A DNA stretch of 64,000 nucleotides from Stenotrophomonas aracearum (GCF_031834615.1 NZ_CP115543.1:755001-819000), one strand, 5' to 3'; shown: positions 55,522 to 64,000, counted from the stretch's first letter. Program-made: numbers and translations. The notes: generated by a model not told the origin, from the sequence alone.

Positions 55522-56693
55522 GCCGCCGGACCCGCGATGCGATCGTGGTGGGCGGCGGCGTGGTCGGTGCGGCCTGCGCGCTGGCCCTGGCCGATGCCGG
55601 GCTGGAGGTCACCCTGGTGGAAGGCCGCGAGCCGGCCGGCTGGCAACCGCAGCAGCCCGACCTGCGGGTGTACGCCTTCGCCCCGGACAATGCGCAGCTG
55701 CTGCGCACGCTGGGGGTGTGGCCGTCGGTGCTGGCGGCCCGCGCCTGCGCCTACCGGCGCATGCGGGTCTGGGACGCCGCCGGTGGCGACGAACTGCAGT
55801 TCGACGCCGACCGCCTGGGGCGTGAGCAACTGGGCTGGATCGTGGAAAACGACCTGCTGGTGGACCGCCTGTGGGCGGCGCTGCCGGCCGCCGGCGTGCA
55901 GCTGTGCTGCCCGGCACGGGTGGAGGCGCTGGAGCAGGACGCCGACGGCGTGCGCCTTCGCCTGGACGATGGCCGCCGGCTGGAGGCCACGCTGGCGGTC
56001 GCCGCCGACGGTGCCGACTCGACCCTGCGCCGCCTGGCCGGGCTGGAGGTCAGCCGCCAGGATTACGGGCAGCGCGGGGTGGTGGCCTATATCGACACCG
56101 AACAGGACAACCAGGCCACCGCGTGGCAGCGCTTTCTGGTAAGCGGCCCGCTGGCGGTGCTGCCGGCCGGCACGCACCGGAGTTCCATCGTCTGGACGCT
56201 GCCCGATGCCGAGGCCGAACGCGTGCTGGCGCTGGACGAGCCCGCGTTCAACGCCTCACTGACCCGCGCCTTCGCCGGCCGCCTGGGCGCGATGACGCTG
56301 GCGTCGCGCCGCGCCGCGTTCCCGCTGCGTCGCCAGCTCGCCCAGGCCTATGTGGCCGGCCGCGTGCTGACCCTGGGCGATGCCGCGCATGTGGTCCATC
56401 CGCTGGCCGGGCAGGGCGTGAACCTGGGCCTGCGCGACGTGGCCGCCCTGCACGCGCAGGTGCTGCGCGCGCAGCAGCGGCGGCAGGACTGGTCTTCGCC
56501 GGAGCGCCTGCAGCGCTGGGCCCGCGAGCGGCGCAGCGACAACACGGTGTCGGCCTATGGGCTTGACGCAATCAACACCATTTTCTCGAATGACGAGATG
56601 CACCTGACCCTGGCGCGCGGACGCGCGCTGGGGTGCGCAGGCAAGCTGCCGCCGCTGGTCTCGGCGTTGTGGAAGCGCGCCGCCGGGCTTTGA
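55518..56693 (+). CDS. FAD-dependent ubiquinone hydroxylase, UbiI/UbiF type
   Basis: 391 aa, paralogous to the preceding gene. FAD-binding VVGGGVVGAACALALADAG (about 10-28), VAADGADSTLRRLAGLEVS, and GDAAHVVHPLAGQGVNLGLR (about 294-313). The GDAAH form fits UbiI (C5) or UbiF (C6) hydroxylases. RSDNTVSAYGLDAINTIFSN near the C-end is typical. It starts inside the stop of ubiH (ATGA). A UUCG-capped hairpin (56720-56737) follows without a T-run. Confidence 0.9.
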   Translation: MSRRTRDAIVVGGGVVGAACALALADAGLEVTLVEGREPAGWQPQQPDLRVYAFAPDNAQLLRTLGVWPSVLAARACAYRRMRVWDAAGGDELQFDADRLGREQLGWIVENDLLVDRLWAALPAAGVQLCCPARVEALEQDADGVRLRLDDGRRLEATLAVAADGADSTLRRLAGLEVSRQDYGQRGVVAYIDTEQDNQATAWQRFLVSGPLAVLPAGTHRSSIVWTLPDAEAERVLALDEPAFNASLTRAFAGRLGAMTLASRRAAFPLRRQLAQAYVAGRVLTLGDAAHVVHPLAGQGVNLGLRDVAALHAQVLRAQQRRQDWSSPERLQRWARERRSDNTVSAYGLDAINTIFSNDEMHLTLARGRALGCAGKLPPLVSALWKRAAGL

Positions 56694-56814
56694 GCCCGGA
56701 ATGATCGAAAACTGGAAGTGCAGCCGTTCGCGGCTGCGCAGACTTTGGCGCGGCTGGCTCCATCCGGGTATCCGGTGACACGCCGCGCCCTGTCTCTTTC
56801 CGGAAGCTCCGTCA

Positions 56815-57234
56815 ATGAATCTCTCCACATTCGCTCATCGACTGGCGCCTTTTGCCAGGCAGACTGCACGCAAGCAGGATCCGGCTGTTGCTGAGAAGGA
56901 CGCGATCAACCGCGCGCTGGGAACGGCGAAGGGCATCAGCGAGGTGCTGATGGTGGTCCGTAATCTCCCGCTCAGCCTGGGCAATCGTGCCTTCAAAGAG
57001 GAGTTGAACCTCCAGAGGTTCATCCGGCAGCTCGATGTGAGGCTCCCGAGCGAGCAGGACTACGCGGCGGTGGAAAAAAGCGTGCGCTGCATCGACCGGG
57101 ACCTTGAAGGCATGGAGAAGATCCTGTGCCTCGAACAAGGCAAGCCGGGGAGCCGGAACCACAGCGACTATGTCCACATCCTCAACAGCAGGAAGCAGGG
57201 CATTCCATTGAAGGCGCTGATGCGCACGAAATGA
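56815..57234 (+). CDS. Small hypothetical protein
   Basis: 139 aa, predicted helical, soluble, no signal peptide. The N-terminus MNLSTFAHRLAPFARQTARK is amphipathic and basic. The central part LQRFIRQLDVRLPSEQDYAA ... CIDRDLEGMEKIL weakly resembles the middle of the next gene. Codon use is somewhat less GC-biased than that of the neighbours. The reading frame, its spacing and a GGAAG before the ATG suggest a real gene. I do not recognise a family. Confidence 0.55.
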   Translation: MNLSTFAHRLAPFARQTARKQDPAVAEKDAINRALGTAKGISEVLMVVRNLPLSLGNRAFKEELNLQRFIRQLDVRLPSEQDYAAVEKSVRCIDRDLEGMEKILCLEQGKPGSRNHSDYVHILNSRKQGIPLKALMRTK

Positions 57235-57379
57235 GGCGCGAGCCCGTCAGTACGTGCTCGAAGTGATCGATTCCTGCAAGTGATCGCCCCCGGCGCCCGG
57301 GCAGACTGAACGGGCGTTGCCGCCCCGGTGTGGAGGGTCTGGCGATGCGGAACCGTCGTCCCAGACCCTGCGGAGCGCC

Positions 57380-57790
57380 ATGACCTTTCCGATCCGTCCT
57401 GTATCACCGATCAGCGCCACGCAGCGGAGCATGCGCACACGGCAAGATCCCGAACTTGCCGCTGCGGCAATGGAGAAGAAGCCCAGCGAAGCGACCGCCC
57501 TGCTGGGCGAACTGCTCGATCGCATCGAAAACGAGGGAAGTCGGCCTGGCGTCAGCCACTTCATCGATCCGGCCGCAGAGGCAAGTGCCCAACTCAGCCG
57601 CTTCGTGGAGAGCGCCTCGAACGGTCCCCCGCCATCGCGGGAGAGTTTCGCCCGCCAGCTCATCTATGTTGGTGAGGTGGAGAAAAACCTGCGCGAACAA
57701 CTGGGCGCCGCCAGGACCGACGAAAAGCGGGAAGAACTGCGCGAAGCGCTCCAGACGCTGGTGAAAGTGAAGCGCTTCCGCGGCGATTGA
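57380..57790 (+). CDS. Small hypothetical protein
   Basis: 136 aa. ATG 57380 with GGAG upstream, 146 bases after the previous gene. The Ser/Pro/Thr-rich start (MTFPIRPVSPISATQRSMRT) resembles secretion leaders of type III-exported proteins in composition only. The rest is helical and charged (ATALLGELLDRIENEGS; LREQLGAARTDEKREELREA). LSRFVESASNGPPPSRESFA ... VGEVEKNLREQL is weakly similar to the preceding protein, so the two may be diverged duplicates. No known family. Confidence 0.55.
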   Translation: MTFPIRPVSPISATQRSMRTRQDPELAAAAMEKKPSEATALLGELLDRIENEGSRPGVSHFIDPAAEASAQLSRFVESASNGPPPSRESFARQLIYVGEVEKNLREQLGAARTDEKREELREALQTLVKVKRFRGD

Positions 57791-57796
57791 GGTAGC

Positions 57797-57819
57797 GTAG
57801 CGCCACGCCATGCGTGTCC
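57797..57819 (+). repeat. SMAG-like hairpin
   Basis: GTAGCGCCACGCCATGCGTG, then TCC: GTAG head and imperfect palindrome between convergent genes. Confidence 0.6.
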
Positions 57820-57841
57820 TCGCGGCCTCCACACCCTCACA

Positions 57842-58879
57842 TCACCACGCCAGAACCGTGATCTCCTCACGATCGTGATACAGCTGCTTGGCGCGCACGT
57901 TCAACGGGCGGCCGGCCTGGTCCTGGAACAGCTCCAGGCACAACCGGGTTTCGTCCCAGCGCTTCTTCATGGGCAGCTTCAGGTTGAAGATCGCATGCCG
58001 GCACCAGCCCTCGCGGAACCAGGTCGCCATGCGCTCGGCCACGCGGCGCGGCTGTTCGACCATGTCGCACACCATCCAGTCCAGCGGTGCCTCGGGTTGC
58101 CAGTGGAAGCCGTCGGCGCGCAGGTGCTCGACCAGGCCGGTTTCCAGCACGTGCTCGCGCAGCGGGCCGTTGTCGACGCTGATCACGTGCATGTGCTGGC
58201 GGGTCAGCACCCAGGTCCAGCCACCGGGTGCGGCGCCAAGGTCGGCGGCGCGCATGCCCGGCCGCACCAGTTGTTCGCGTTCGTCCGGGCTCATCAGGGT
58301 CAGCAGGGCTTCGTCCAGCTTCAACGCGGAACGTGAAGGCGCTTCGGGCAGCAGCTTCAGGCGCGGAATGCCCAGCGCCCACGGTGCGCTGTCGCGGGTG
58401 TCGGCGACGCACACGAACGCGTGGCGGCCGTCGACGAACACCACATGCAGTCGCGGCAGGGCGGTGTTGGGTTTGTCGGTGAGCAGGCCGGCCTTGCGCA
58501 GCGCCGGGCGCAGCGCATTGCCGAAGGCGCGGGCCAGGCCGGCCAGCGGCTTGCCTTCATCGGAATCGGGGTGTTCCACCCACATGTCGCCGAAGCGCTG
58601 CTGGCCTTCGAGCGCGGCCAGGATCGGGGTGATGCGGTCGGACGGATCCAGCTCGCGCAGTTCGGCCAGTACCACCAGCTTCTGCCGGGCGAAGATCAGC
58701 GACCGCCAGGGCAGCGCCTTCGACAGCGCGGCGCCTTCGTCGGTGGCGAACAGCACATAGCCGTCGTTGCGCTGCGTACGCGCGTAGCCGGGAATGTTGG
58801 CGTAGGCGGCGCGCTCGGACAGCTCACCGGCCAGTTCCGGCTCGAAGCCCTGGCGGCACAGGCACAGCAGGCCGCTCAT
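57842..58879 (-). CDS. rlmM: 23S rRNA (cytidine-2498-2'-O)-methyltransferase
   Basis: 345 aa. Methylates C2498 of 23S rRNA. The N-terminal THUMP-like domain (about 1-170, LCLCRQGFEPELAGEL) is followed by a FtsJ-like Rossmann domain. That domain has ADLGAAPGGWTWVLTRQ (SAM binding, about 210-226) and the K-D-K-E type catalytic residues around WMVCDMVEQPRRVAERM and NLKLPMKKRWDE. It is 24 bases upstream-to-downstream from the deaminase gene on the same strand and may be read from the glnS-side promoter. Confidence 0.95.
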   Translation of the reverse strand: MSGLLCLCRQGFEPELAGELSERAAYANIPGYARTQRNDGYVLFATDEGAALSKALPWRSLIFARQKLVVLAELRELDPSDRITPILAALEGQQRFGDMWVEHPDSDEGKPLAGLARAFGNALRPALRKAGLLTDKPNTALPRLHVVFVDGRHAFVCVADTRDSAPWALGIPRLKLLPEAPSRSALKLDEALLTLMSPDEREQLVRPGMRAADLGAAPGGWTWVLTRQHMHVISVDNGPLREHVLETGLVEHLRADGFHWQPEAPLDWMVCDMVEQPRRVAERMATWFREGWCRHAIFNLKLPMKKRWDETRLCLELFQDQAGRPLNVRAKQLYHDREEITVLAW

Positions 58880-58903
58880 CGACGCACGCCGGTGGCGCGG
58901 GAA

Positions 58904-59464
58904 TCAGTAGTGCGCACCGTTGAGCTCCCCGTACTGGCGCAGGACCACGCGCGCGGCGTCGCGCTGGATGCCCTGCACGACCTCGATGCCCCGCTTGTTG
59001 AGTTCACCGACCCAGTCGGCCGGCAGCGGGCCTTCGTCGAACGCGGTGAGTTCTTCCACGTCCTGGGCGCTGGCGCCGATCAACAGGCGGTCGATGCCGG
59101 CCCAGACGGTGGCGCCGTAGCACTGGCAGCACGGCTGGGAGGAGGTCGCCAGGGTGATCGGGGAAAGCACGGCGTTCAGGCGCGGGGTCTGCAGGCGCTG
59201 CTGGGCCAGCATGTAGGCCATGTTCTCGGCATGCGCGAGCGAGGTGTTGTGCGGGACCACGCGGTTGACGCCGGCGGCGATGACGCGGTCGTCCGGACCG
59301 AACACCACGGCACCGAACGGGCCGCCGGTTGCTGCTTCGACGTTCAGGCGCGAGAGCTCGATGGCCAGCGCGACCTTGGCGTCGCCGCCGGGATAGGCAC
59401 GGCCGAGGTCGATCTGGTCGTGGATCCAGGCGGGCAGGGTGAGATGGACTTGCGCGTACAGCAT
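58904..59464 (-). CDS. Nucleoside/guanine deaminase (CDA fold)
   Basis: 186 aa. Zinc deaminase with HAENMAYML (His and catalytic Glu, about 78-86) and the PCxxC motif as TSSQPCCQCYGATVW (about 108-122). The overall form (EAATGGPFGAVVF, VPHNTSLAHAE) is that of the guanine deaminase-like group; exact base specificity is not certain. It lies between glnS (28 bases) and rlmM (24 bases) on one strand, so all three are likely one transcription unit. Confidence 0.88.
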   Translation of the reverse strand: MLYAQVHLTLPAWIHDQIDLGRAYPGGDAKVALAIELSRLNVEAATGGPFGAVVFGPDDRVIAAGVNRVVPHNTSLAHAENMAYMLAQQRLQTPRLNAVLSPITLATSSQPCCQCYGATVWAGIDRLLIGASAQDVEELTAFDEGPLPADWVGELNKRGIEVVQGIQRDAARVVLRQYGELNGAHY

Positions 59465-59492
59465 TGAACAGGCCTTTCGAATACGGTGGGGC

Positions 59493-61241
59493 TTACGCCG
59501 ACCAGGTGTCGCGCAGGGTGACGCTGCGGTTGAACACGGGGGCGGCGGCGGTGTGGTCGCGGCGGTCGGCCACGAAGTAGCCCGTGCGCTCGAACTGGAA
59601 CGACTGTTCGGGTTCGGCGGTCGCGGCAGCGGGCTCGACGTAGCCGGTGACGGTGCGGCGCGATTCCGGGTTGAGGTAGTCGCGGTAGGTCTTGCCTTCG
59701 GATTCGTCGTCCGGGTTGGGCACCGAGAACAGGCGGTCGTACAGGCGGATCTCGGCCGGCACGGCGTGTACGGCACTCACCCAGTGGATGGTGCCCTTGA
59801 CCTTGCGGTTGGCACCTTCCATGCCGGGGCGCGATTCGGGGTCGAGCCAGCCGCGCAGTTCGGTGATGGTGCCGTCGGCGTCCTTGATGACCTCGTCGCA
59901 GCGGATGATGCCGGCGCCGCGCAGGCGCACTTCGCCACCGGGTACGAGGCGCTTCCAGCCCTTGGGCGGGACTTCGGCGAAGTCTTCGCGCTCGATCCAG
60001 AGTTCGCGTGCGAATGGGACCTCGCGGTTGCCGAAGGCTTCATCCTTGGGATGGTTGGCGAACGCAAGCGTTTCGGTGTGGCCGTCGGGCAGGTTGGTCA
60101 GGACCAGCTTGACCGGGTCGACCACGGCCATGCGGCGCGCGGCGGCGCTGTCGAGGTCTTCGCGCAGGGCGCCTTCGAGCACGCTGAAGTCGATCAGCGA
60201 GTTCTGCTTGCTGATGCCGACGCGTTCGGCGAACAGGCGCATGGCGGCGGGGGTGTAGCCGCGGCGACGCAGGCCCTGCAGGGTCGGCATGCGCGGGTCT
60301 TCCCAGCCGTCGACGAGCTGTTCGGTGACCAGCGCCATCAGCTTGCGCTTGCTCATCACGGTGTAGTTGATGTTCAGGCGCGAGAATTCGATCTGGCGGG
60401 GCTTGGCGGCTTCGCGCGGCAGGCCGCGTTCGACCAGCGGTGCGGTCAGGGCGTCGTCATGGGCGAAGTCGACGTTGTCCACGCACCAGTCGTACAGGGG
60501 GCGGTGGTCTTCAAATTCGAGGGTGCACAGGGAGTGGGTGATGCCTTCGAGGGAATCGCCCAGGGCATGTGCGAAGTCGTACATGGGGTAGATCGGCCAG
60601 GCATTGCCGGTGTTCTGGTGTTCGACGTGCTTGATGCGGTACAGCGCGGGGTCGCGCAGGTTGATGTTGCCGCTGGCCATGTCGATCTTTGCGCGCACGG
60701 TACGGGCGCCGTCCGGGAACTCACCGGCGCGCATGCGGCGGAACAGGTCGAGGTTTTCCTCGACGCTGCGGTCGCGCCACGGCGAGGGGCGGCCGGGTTC
60801 GGTGAGGGTGCCGCGGTAGGCGCGCACTTCTTCGGCGGAGAGGTCGCAGACGTAGGCCTTGCCGTCGCGGATCAGCTTTTCGGCGGCCAGGTAGTAGGCG
60901 TCGAAGTAGTCGGAGGCGTGGCGCAGTTCGTTCCATTCAAAGCCGAGCCAGCGCACGTCGTCCTGGATGGCGGCGACGTACTCGGGGTCTTCCTTGGCGG
61001 GGTTGGTATCGTCGAAGCGGAGGTTGCAGACGCCGGCGAACTCACCGGCGATGCCGAAGTTCAGGCAGATCGATTTGGCATGGCCGATGTGCAGGTAGCC
61101 GTTGGGCTCCGGCGGGAAGCGGGTCTTGATGCTCGGGTGCTTGCCGCTGGCCAGGTCCTCACGCACGATCTGGCGGATGAAATCGCGCTTTTCGTGGGTG
61201 TCGGCGGTGGCGTCGGTGGGGGCGGCGGTAAGCTCGGACAT
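59493..61241 (-). CDS. glnS: Glutaminyl-tRNA synthetase
   Basis: 582 aa. Class I synthetase charging tRNA(Gln) directly. The HIGH signature appears as [20 protein letters not shown] (about 42-61) and the KMSKS-equivalent as [11 protein letters not shown] (about 276). Further conserved pieces are [15 protein letters not shown] and [23 protein letters not shown] 61241 was preferred over one ten codons upstream. It is the first gene of a probable unit with the deaminase and rlmM. Confidence 0.97.
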   Translation of the reverse strand: MSELTAAPTDATADTHEKRDFIRQIVREDLASGKHPSIKTRFPPEPNGYLHIGHAKSICLNFGIAGEFAGVCNLRFDDTNPAKEDPEYVAAIQDDVRWLGFEWNELRHASDYFDAYYLAAEKLIRDGKAYVCDLSAEEVRAYRGTLTEPGRPSPWRDRSVEENLDLFRRMRAGEFPDGARTVRAKIDMASGNINLRDPALYRIKHVEHQNTGNAWPIYPMYDFAHALGDSLEGITHSLCTLEFEDHRPLYDWCVDNVDFAHDDALTAPLVERGLPREAAKPRQIEFSRLNINYTVMSKRKLMALVTEQLVDGWEDPRMPTLQGLRRRGYTPAAMRLFAERVGISKQNSLIDFSVLEGALREDLDSAAARRMAVVDPVKLVLTNLPDGHTETLAFANHPKDEAFGNREVPFARELWIEREDFAEVPPKGWKRLVPGGEVRLRGAGIIRCDEVIKDADGTITELRGWLDPESRPGMEGANRKVKGTIHWVSAVHAVPAEIRLYDRLFSVPNPDDESEGKTYRDYLNPESRRTVTGYVEPAAATAEPEQSFQFERTGYFVADRRDHTAAAPVFNRSVTLRDTWSA

Positions 61242-61521
61242 GATGCGCTGGCGTAAGGCAAAGAGACGCACAGTCTAACGCGTCCGCGTTGGACGTAGTG
61301 CCGGCCGCCGGCCGGGGTATGCGCCATCGCATGCGCGCTGCCGCCCCACGGTTGGCTGCGCAAACCGTGGGCCCCTTCTTACCAGCACCCAGACCCCCGC
61401 CGCTTCGCGGCCGCCCCCTGACTCAGGGGGCTGTCCTCCAGACCCTTACCGGTGAAATTCCGGCCCGCCGGGTTCATGCCTGCGGAGTATGCTGGCCCCA
61501 ACTTTGCCCGGAGGCCCGCCC
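61242..61521. other. Divergent intergenic region, glnS / DUF2007 gene
   Basis: 280 bases without a gene. It contains a SMAG hairpin at 61295-61316 and two further hairpins of unknown role: CCCACGGTT / AACCGTGGG (61345-61371) and CCCCCTGA / TCAGGGGG (about 61414-61431). I cannot identify promoters with confidence. Confidence 0.5.
61295..61316 (+). repeat. SMAG repeat (single)
   Basis: GTAGTGCCGGCCGCCGGCCG, then GG; upstream of glnS on the other strand. Confidence 0.75.
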
Positions 61522-61788
61522 ATGCACGTGATCTACCAGGCCGACAACCTGTTCGACGCCCATCTGGTCAAGCATGCGCTGGAGGATGCGGGCATTCCGG
61601 CGTTCGTGTTCGGCGAGCAGCTGCTTGGCGGGATGGGCGAGCTGCCGCTGTTCGGGGTGCTGCGGGTCTGTATTCCCGACCTGGCCAGGCCGGAGGCGGA
61701 ACAGATCGTGGCGGGGCTGGACTTGGGCGGGGCGCCGGACGACCCCATATTCGACGGTGACGAAAGCGCCGGCCTGTTGCCGGCCTAG
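61522..61788 (+). CDS. DUF2007 domain protein (putative signal-transducing protein)
   Basis: 88 aa, soluble. DUF2007 fold of ACT-like topology: [20 protein letters not shown] (3-22), [14 protein letters not shown], and [23 protein letters not shown] 61522 follows GGAGG nine bases upstream. msrA follows after nine bases, so the two are co-transcribed. The function of the family is unknown. Confidence 0.88.
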   Translation: MHVIYQADNLFDAHLVKHALEDAGIPAFVFGEQLLGGMGELPLFGVLRVCIPDLARPEAEQIVAGLDLGGAPDDPIFDGDESAGLLPA

Positions 61789-61797
61789 GAGACCGCC

Positions 61798-62466
61798 ATG
61801 TTGGGAATTTCCACTCTGCTGGGCATTGGCGCGTTCAAGCAGCGCCTGCCGCGCGCGGAAGAGGCCCTGCCGGGCCGCGAGCACCCGCTGCCGCTGCACA
61901 ACCAGCATTACGTGAACAGCCATCCGCTGAAGGACGGTTTTGCGGGCCTGGAGCGGATCCGTTTCGCAATGGGCTGTTTCTGGGGTGCGGAGCGGAAGTT
62001 CTGGACGCTGCCGGGGGTGTATTCGACGTCGGTGGGTTATGCGGGCGGGAGCACGCCGAACCCGACCTATGAGGAGGTCTGTTCGGGCATGACCGGGCAC
62101 ACCGAGATCGTGGAGGTGGTATTCGACCCGGCGATCATCAGCCTGGCTCAGCTGCTGCAGGTGTTCTGGGAAAACCATGATCCGACCCAGGGCATGCGCC
62201 AGGGCAACGACACCGGCACGCAGTACCGCTCTGCGATCCACGCGACCAGCGAGGCGCAGTATGCGGCGGCCGTCGCCAGCCGTGAGGCCTACCAGCAGCG
62301 CCTCTCCGAGAAGGGGTACGGTGCGATCACCACCGAGATCGCGTTCCCGGCGCCGGAGTACTACTACGCCGAGGATTACCACCAGCAGTATCTGGCCAAG
62401 AATCCGAACGGCTACTGCGGCATCGGCGGCACTGGCGTGAGCTGCCCGATCGGCGTGGACGCCTGA
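61798..62466 (+). CDS. msrA: Peptide methionine-S-sulfoxide reductase
   Basis: 222 aa. Repairs methionine S-sulfoxide in proteins. The catalytic Cys is in [14 protein letters not shown] (about residue 60). [31 protein letters not shown] and [20 protein letters not shown] follow. The resolving Cys residues lie in [16 protein letters not shown] at the C-terminus. The 50-residue N-terminal extension is usual in the long MsrA form. Co-transcribed with the DUF2007 gene. Confidence 0.97.
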   Translation: MLGISTLLGIGAFKQRLPRAEEALPGREHPLPLHNQHYVNSHPLKDGFAGLERIRFAMGCFWGAERKFWTLPGVYSTSVGYAGGSTPNPTYEEVCSGMTGHTEIVEVVFDPAIISLAQLLQVFWENHDPTQGMRQGNDTGTQYRSAIHATSEAQYAAAVASREAYQQRLSEKGYGAITTEIAFPAPEYYYAEDYHQQYLAKNPNGYCGIGGTGVSCPIGVDA

Positions 62467-62481
62467 TATCTGGATTGGGCT

Positions 62482-62570
62482 GGATTGCCTACCCTTTGGA
62501 TCGCCGGATTACCTGCACTCCGGATCCCCGGATTACCTGCACTCCGAATCCCCGGATTGCATGAACCCCG
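62482..62570 (+). repeat. 24-base tandem repeat
   Basis: Units start at 62482, 62506, 62530 and 62554 (last partial), each GGATTxCCTxCxCTxxGGATCxCC-like. Units 2 and 3 differ at one base. It begins 15 bases after the msrA stop and ends where a SMAG hairpin begins. Confidence 0.88.
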
Positions 62571-62593
62571 GTAGAGCCGGGCTCTGCCCGGCT
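62571..62593 (+). repeat. SMAG repeat (single)
   Basis: GTAGAGCCGGGCTCTGCCCG, then GCT. It heads the composite unit that runs into structured repeat copy C, in the same arrangement as 45008-44834 on the other strand. Confidence 0.8.
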
Positions 62594-62649
62594 GCTGTTG
62601 GATTCAGGCGAACAGCTGCAGGGTGCGCGGTTTCCCTGGCTTGGGCCGC

Positions 62650-62742
62650 CCGGTGCCGGTTTGCGGGGTCGCCGTAAACCCATCCATGGAGGCTAAGCGG
62701 ACGCCATCCATGGCGCCGATTCCCCCGCAAACCGACCCCGGT
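62650..62742 (-). repeat. Structured repeat, copy C (two CATGGATG hairpins within a basal stem)
   Basis: Arms 62658-62668 and 62723-62733 pair perfectly over 11 bases (GGTTTGCGGGG / CCCCGCAAACC), with imperfect pairing beyond. Hairpins at 62680-62689 (CCA-TCCA-TGG) and 62703-62714 (GCCA-TCCA-TGGC). On the minus strand both loops read CATGGATG. The linker GCCGTAAA matches copies A and D. It lies in the convergent gap msrA / transaldolase. Confidence 0.8.
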
Positions 62743-62783
62743 CGACCCTTTGACAGTTGGCCGGTGGCCACGGGAAACGCGGA

Positions 62784-62806
62784 TGCCGGGCAGAGCCCGG
62801 CACTAC
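62784..62806 (-). repeat. SMAG repeat (single)
   Basis: TGCCGGGCAGAGCCCGGCAC, then TAC, between structured repeats C and D. Confidence 0.78.
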
Positions 62807-62828
62807 TTACCGCATACGACCATGTATG

Positions 62829-62943
62829 GGGGCGGCCGCCGGGTAGCCCCCGGAGGGACGCTAGAAAACATGGATGTTTTCTAGCAGCCCCCATGGATGG
62901 GTTCACGGCGTGTCCCGGAGCGGGGCTACCCGGCGGCCGCCCC
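62829..62943 (+). repeat. Structured repeat, copy D (two CATGGATG hairpins within a basal stem)
   Basis: Arms 62829-62850 and 62922-62943 are a perfect 22-base inverted repeat, GC-rich and unlike the arms of A-C. An inner GGGAC / GTCCC pair extends the stem. Hairpin 62860-62885 has an 11-bp perfect stem closing the loop TGGA; hairpin 62890-62901 is CCCA-TGGA-TGGG. Both read CATGGATG on the plus strand. The linker GTTCACGGCG is the complement of the ACGCCGTGAAC linker in copy A. Confidence 0.82.
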
Positions 62944-62981
62944 TGCACGTAACACTGAGACGCTGCCTTACGCGCGAATCC

Positions 62982-63023
62982 AAAAAAAGAACGGGACGGC
63001 TGCAATGACTGCAACCGTCCCGC
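62982..63023 (-). terminator. Terminator of the transaldolase gene
   Basis: On the minus strand GCGGGACGGTTGCAG and the facing CTGCAGCC-type arm GCAGCCGTCCCG form a long stem followed by TTCTTTTTTTGG, about 23 bases past the stop codon. Confidence 0.9.
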
Positions 63024-63045
63024 TTCTACTCTCGAAATTACTGGA

Positions 63046-64000
63046 TTACAGCCGTTCGCGAATCGTCTGGCGCAGCGCTTCCAGATCCTTCGCAAACGCA
63101 TCGATACCGGCAGCCAGCTTTTCAGTAGCCATCGGATCCGCAGCCAGGTCGGCAGCAAACTTCGCCGCATCGATCGGCGCTACCGACACCGACTCCGCCG
63201 CACCGGCCACCAGCTTGCGGGGAAGGTCGCCGTGGTCGGCGTCGAGCTTTTCCAGCAGGTCCGGGGAAATGGTCAGGCGGTCGCAGCCGGCCAGCGCTTC
63301 GATCTGCGCGGTGGAGCGGAACGAGGCGCCCATCACCACGGTCGGGGAGCCGCGGCGCTTGAATTCGGCGTACACGCCGCGCACGAACACCACGCCGGGG
63401 TCGGCGTCGATGTTGGCCGGGGCCTGGCCGTTGGCCACGTACCAGTCGAGGATGCGGCCGACGAACGGCGAGATCAGGAACGCGCCGGCTTCGCTGCAGG
63501 CCAGCGCCTGGGTCGGGTTGAAGATCAGGGTCAGGTTGCAGTCGATACCCTCGGCCTGCAGCTGGCGGGCGGCTTCCACGCCTTCCCAGGTGGCCGCGAT
63601 CTTGATCAGCACCTTGCTGCGCGGCACGCCGGCCGCTTCGTACATGGCGATGAACTGGCGCGCCTTGGTCACCGTCGCCGCGGTGTCGTGGGCCAGGTCG
63701 GCATCGACTTCGGTCGAGACGCGGCCGGGAACCAGCGTGCTCAGCAGCGTGCCCACGCCCACGGTCAGGCGGTCGGCCACGGCGTGCACCACGGTCTCGC
63801 GCTCGCCGGACTGCTCGCGGCCCCAGGCCAGCTCGCGCTCGATCAGCTCGGCATACACCGGCAGGTCCAGGGCCTTCTTCACCAGGGTGGGATTGGTCGT
63901 GCAGTCGACCGGCTTCAGGCGCTTGATGGCCTCGTAGTCGCCGGTGTCGGCGACCACCACGGACAGTTCGCGCAGCTGTGCAAGTTTGGACGGGGTTGCA
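63046..64000 (-). CDS. tal: Transaldolase (5' end cut by the window edge)
   Basis: At least 318 aa are visible. The frame is open through the right end of the window with [20 protein letters not shown], so only the first two or three codons are missing. Moves a dihydroxyacetone unit between sugar phosphates in the pentose phosphate pathway. Signatures: [12 protein letters not shown] (about 33-44), catalytic Lys in [15 protein letters not shown] (about 132), [15 protein letters not shown] and [14 protein letters not shown]. It is the larger, TalB-like form. Confidence 0.95.
   Translation of the reverse strand, partial: ATPSKLAQLRELSVVVADTGDYEAIKRLKPVDCTTNPTLVKKALDLPVYAELIERELAWGREQSGERETVVHAVADRLTVGVGTLLSTLVPGRVSTEVDADLAHDTAATVTKARQFIAMYEAAGVPRSKVLIKIAATWEGVEAARQLQAEGIDCNLTLIFNPTQALACSEAGAFLISPFVGRILDWYVANGQAPANIDADPGVVFVRGVYAEFKRRGSPTVVMGASFRSTAQIEALAGCDRLTISPDLLEKLDADHGDLPRKLVAGAAESVSVAPIDAAKFAADLAADPMATEKLAAGIDAFAKDLEALRQTIRERL

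Noticed and set aside
61345..61371. Terminator upstream of the DUF2007 gene
   Set aside because: The stem CCCACGGTT/AACCGTGGG has a 9-base loop and no T-run; no gene ends towards it on either strand.

Overview
The window looks like chromosomal DNA of a Stenotrophomonas (Xanthomonadaceae) strain. It is GC-rich, almost fully coding, and its gene order is typical of the family: dciA / M23 peptidase / secA / mutT-thiE; the lptD-surA-pdxA-rsmA-apaG-apaH operon; lgt-thyA-folA; and the hemP / heme-receptor operon. About 18 intergenic sites carry short hairpins headed by GTAG, the REP-like family known from S. maltophilia as SMAG elements. No rRNA, tRNA, CRISPR, prophage or complete insertion sequence was found.

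Layout. 1-8.8 kb: replication-helicase loader DciA, an envelope peptidase, SecA, a Nudix-ThiE fusion, MetF, YbaK and small secreted proteins. 9-18 kb: methyl-cycle genes ahcY (behind a clear SAH riboswitch) and metK, with an S9 peptidase, PEP carboxylase and a thioesterase. 18-26 kb: a LpxH-like phosphatase, a DUF457 membrane protein, a methyltransferase, DusB, a nucleoside transporter with ribokinase, and an aldo/keto reductase. 26-30.5 kb: a Fur-controlled hemin-uptake operon. 30.6-36.7 kb: YbbP/YbbA ABC exporter-like pair, divergent TesA, and a two-component system. 36.7-39 kb: the only clearly foreign-looking patch, an AT-richer island holding one secreted repeat protein between an intact GDSL hydrolase gene and a truncated, frameshifted copy of it. 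39-45 kb: DgkA, TerC, LemA and two TPM proteins, Lgt, ThyA, FolA. 45-54 kb: apaH to lptD, a histone-deacetylase-like enzyme, cobalamin adenosyltransferase. 54-64 kb: two ubiquinone hydroxylases, two small unknown proteins, RlmM, a deaminase, GlnS, MsrA, and transaldolase running off the right end.

Working together: MetF, AhcY and MetK supply and recycle the methyl groups used by the RNA and small-molecule methyltransferases here (RsmA, RlmM and the class I enzyme). ThyA and FolA form the thymidylate cycle, fed by the same folate pool as MetF. LptD, SurA, SecA, Lgt, DgkA, TesA and the LpxH-like enzyme serve envelope biogenesis.

The most interesting unexplained signal is a dispersed structured repeat (four copies: 22261-22358, 44834-44931, 62650-62742, 62829-62943). 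Each copy has a long basal stem and two hairpins whose loops read CATGGATG on one strand. The stem sequences differ between copies while pairing is kept. The loops match the binding motif of RsmA/CsrA proteins.
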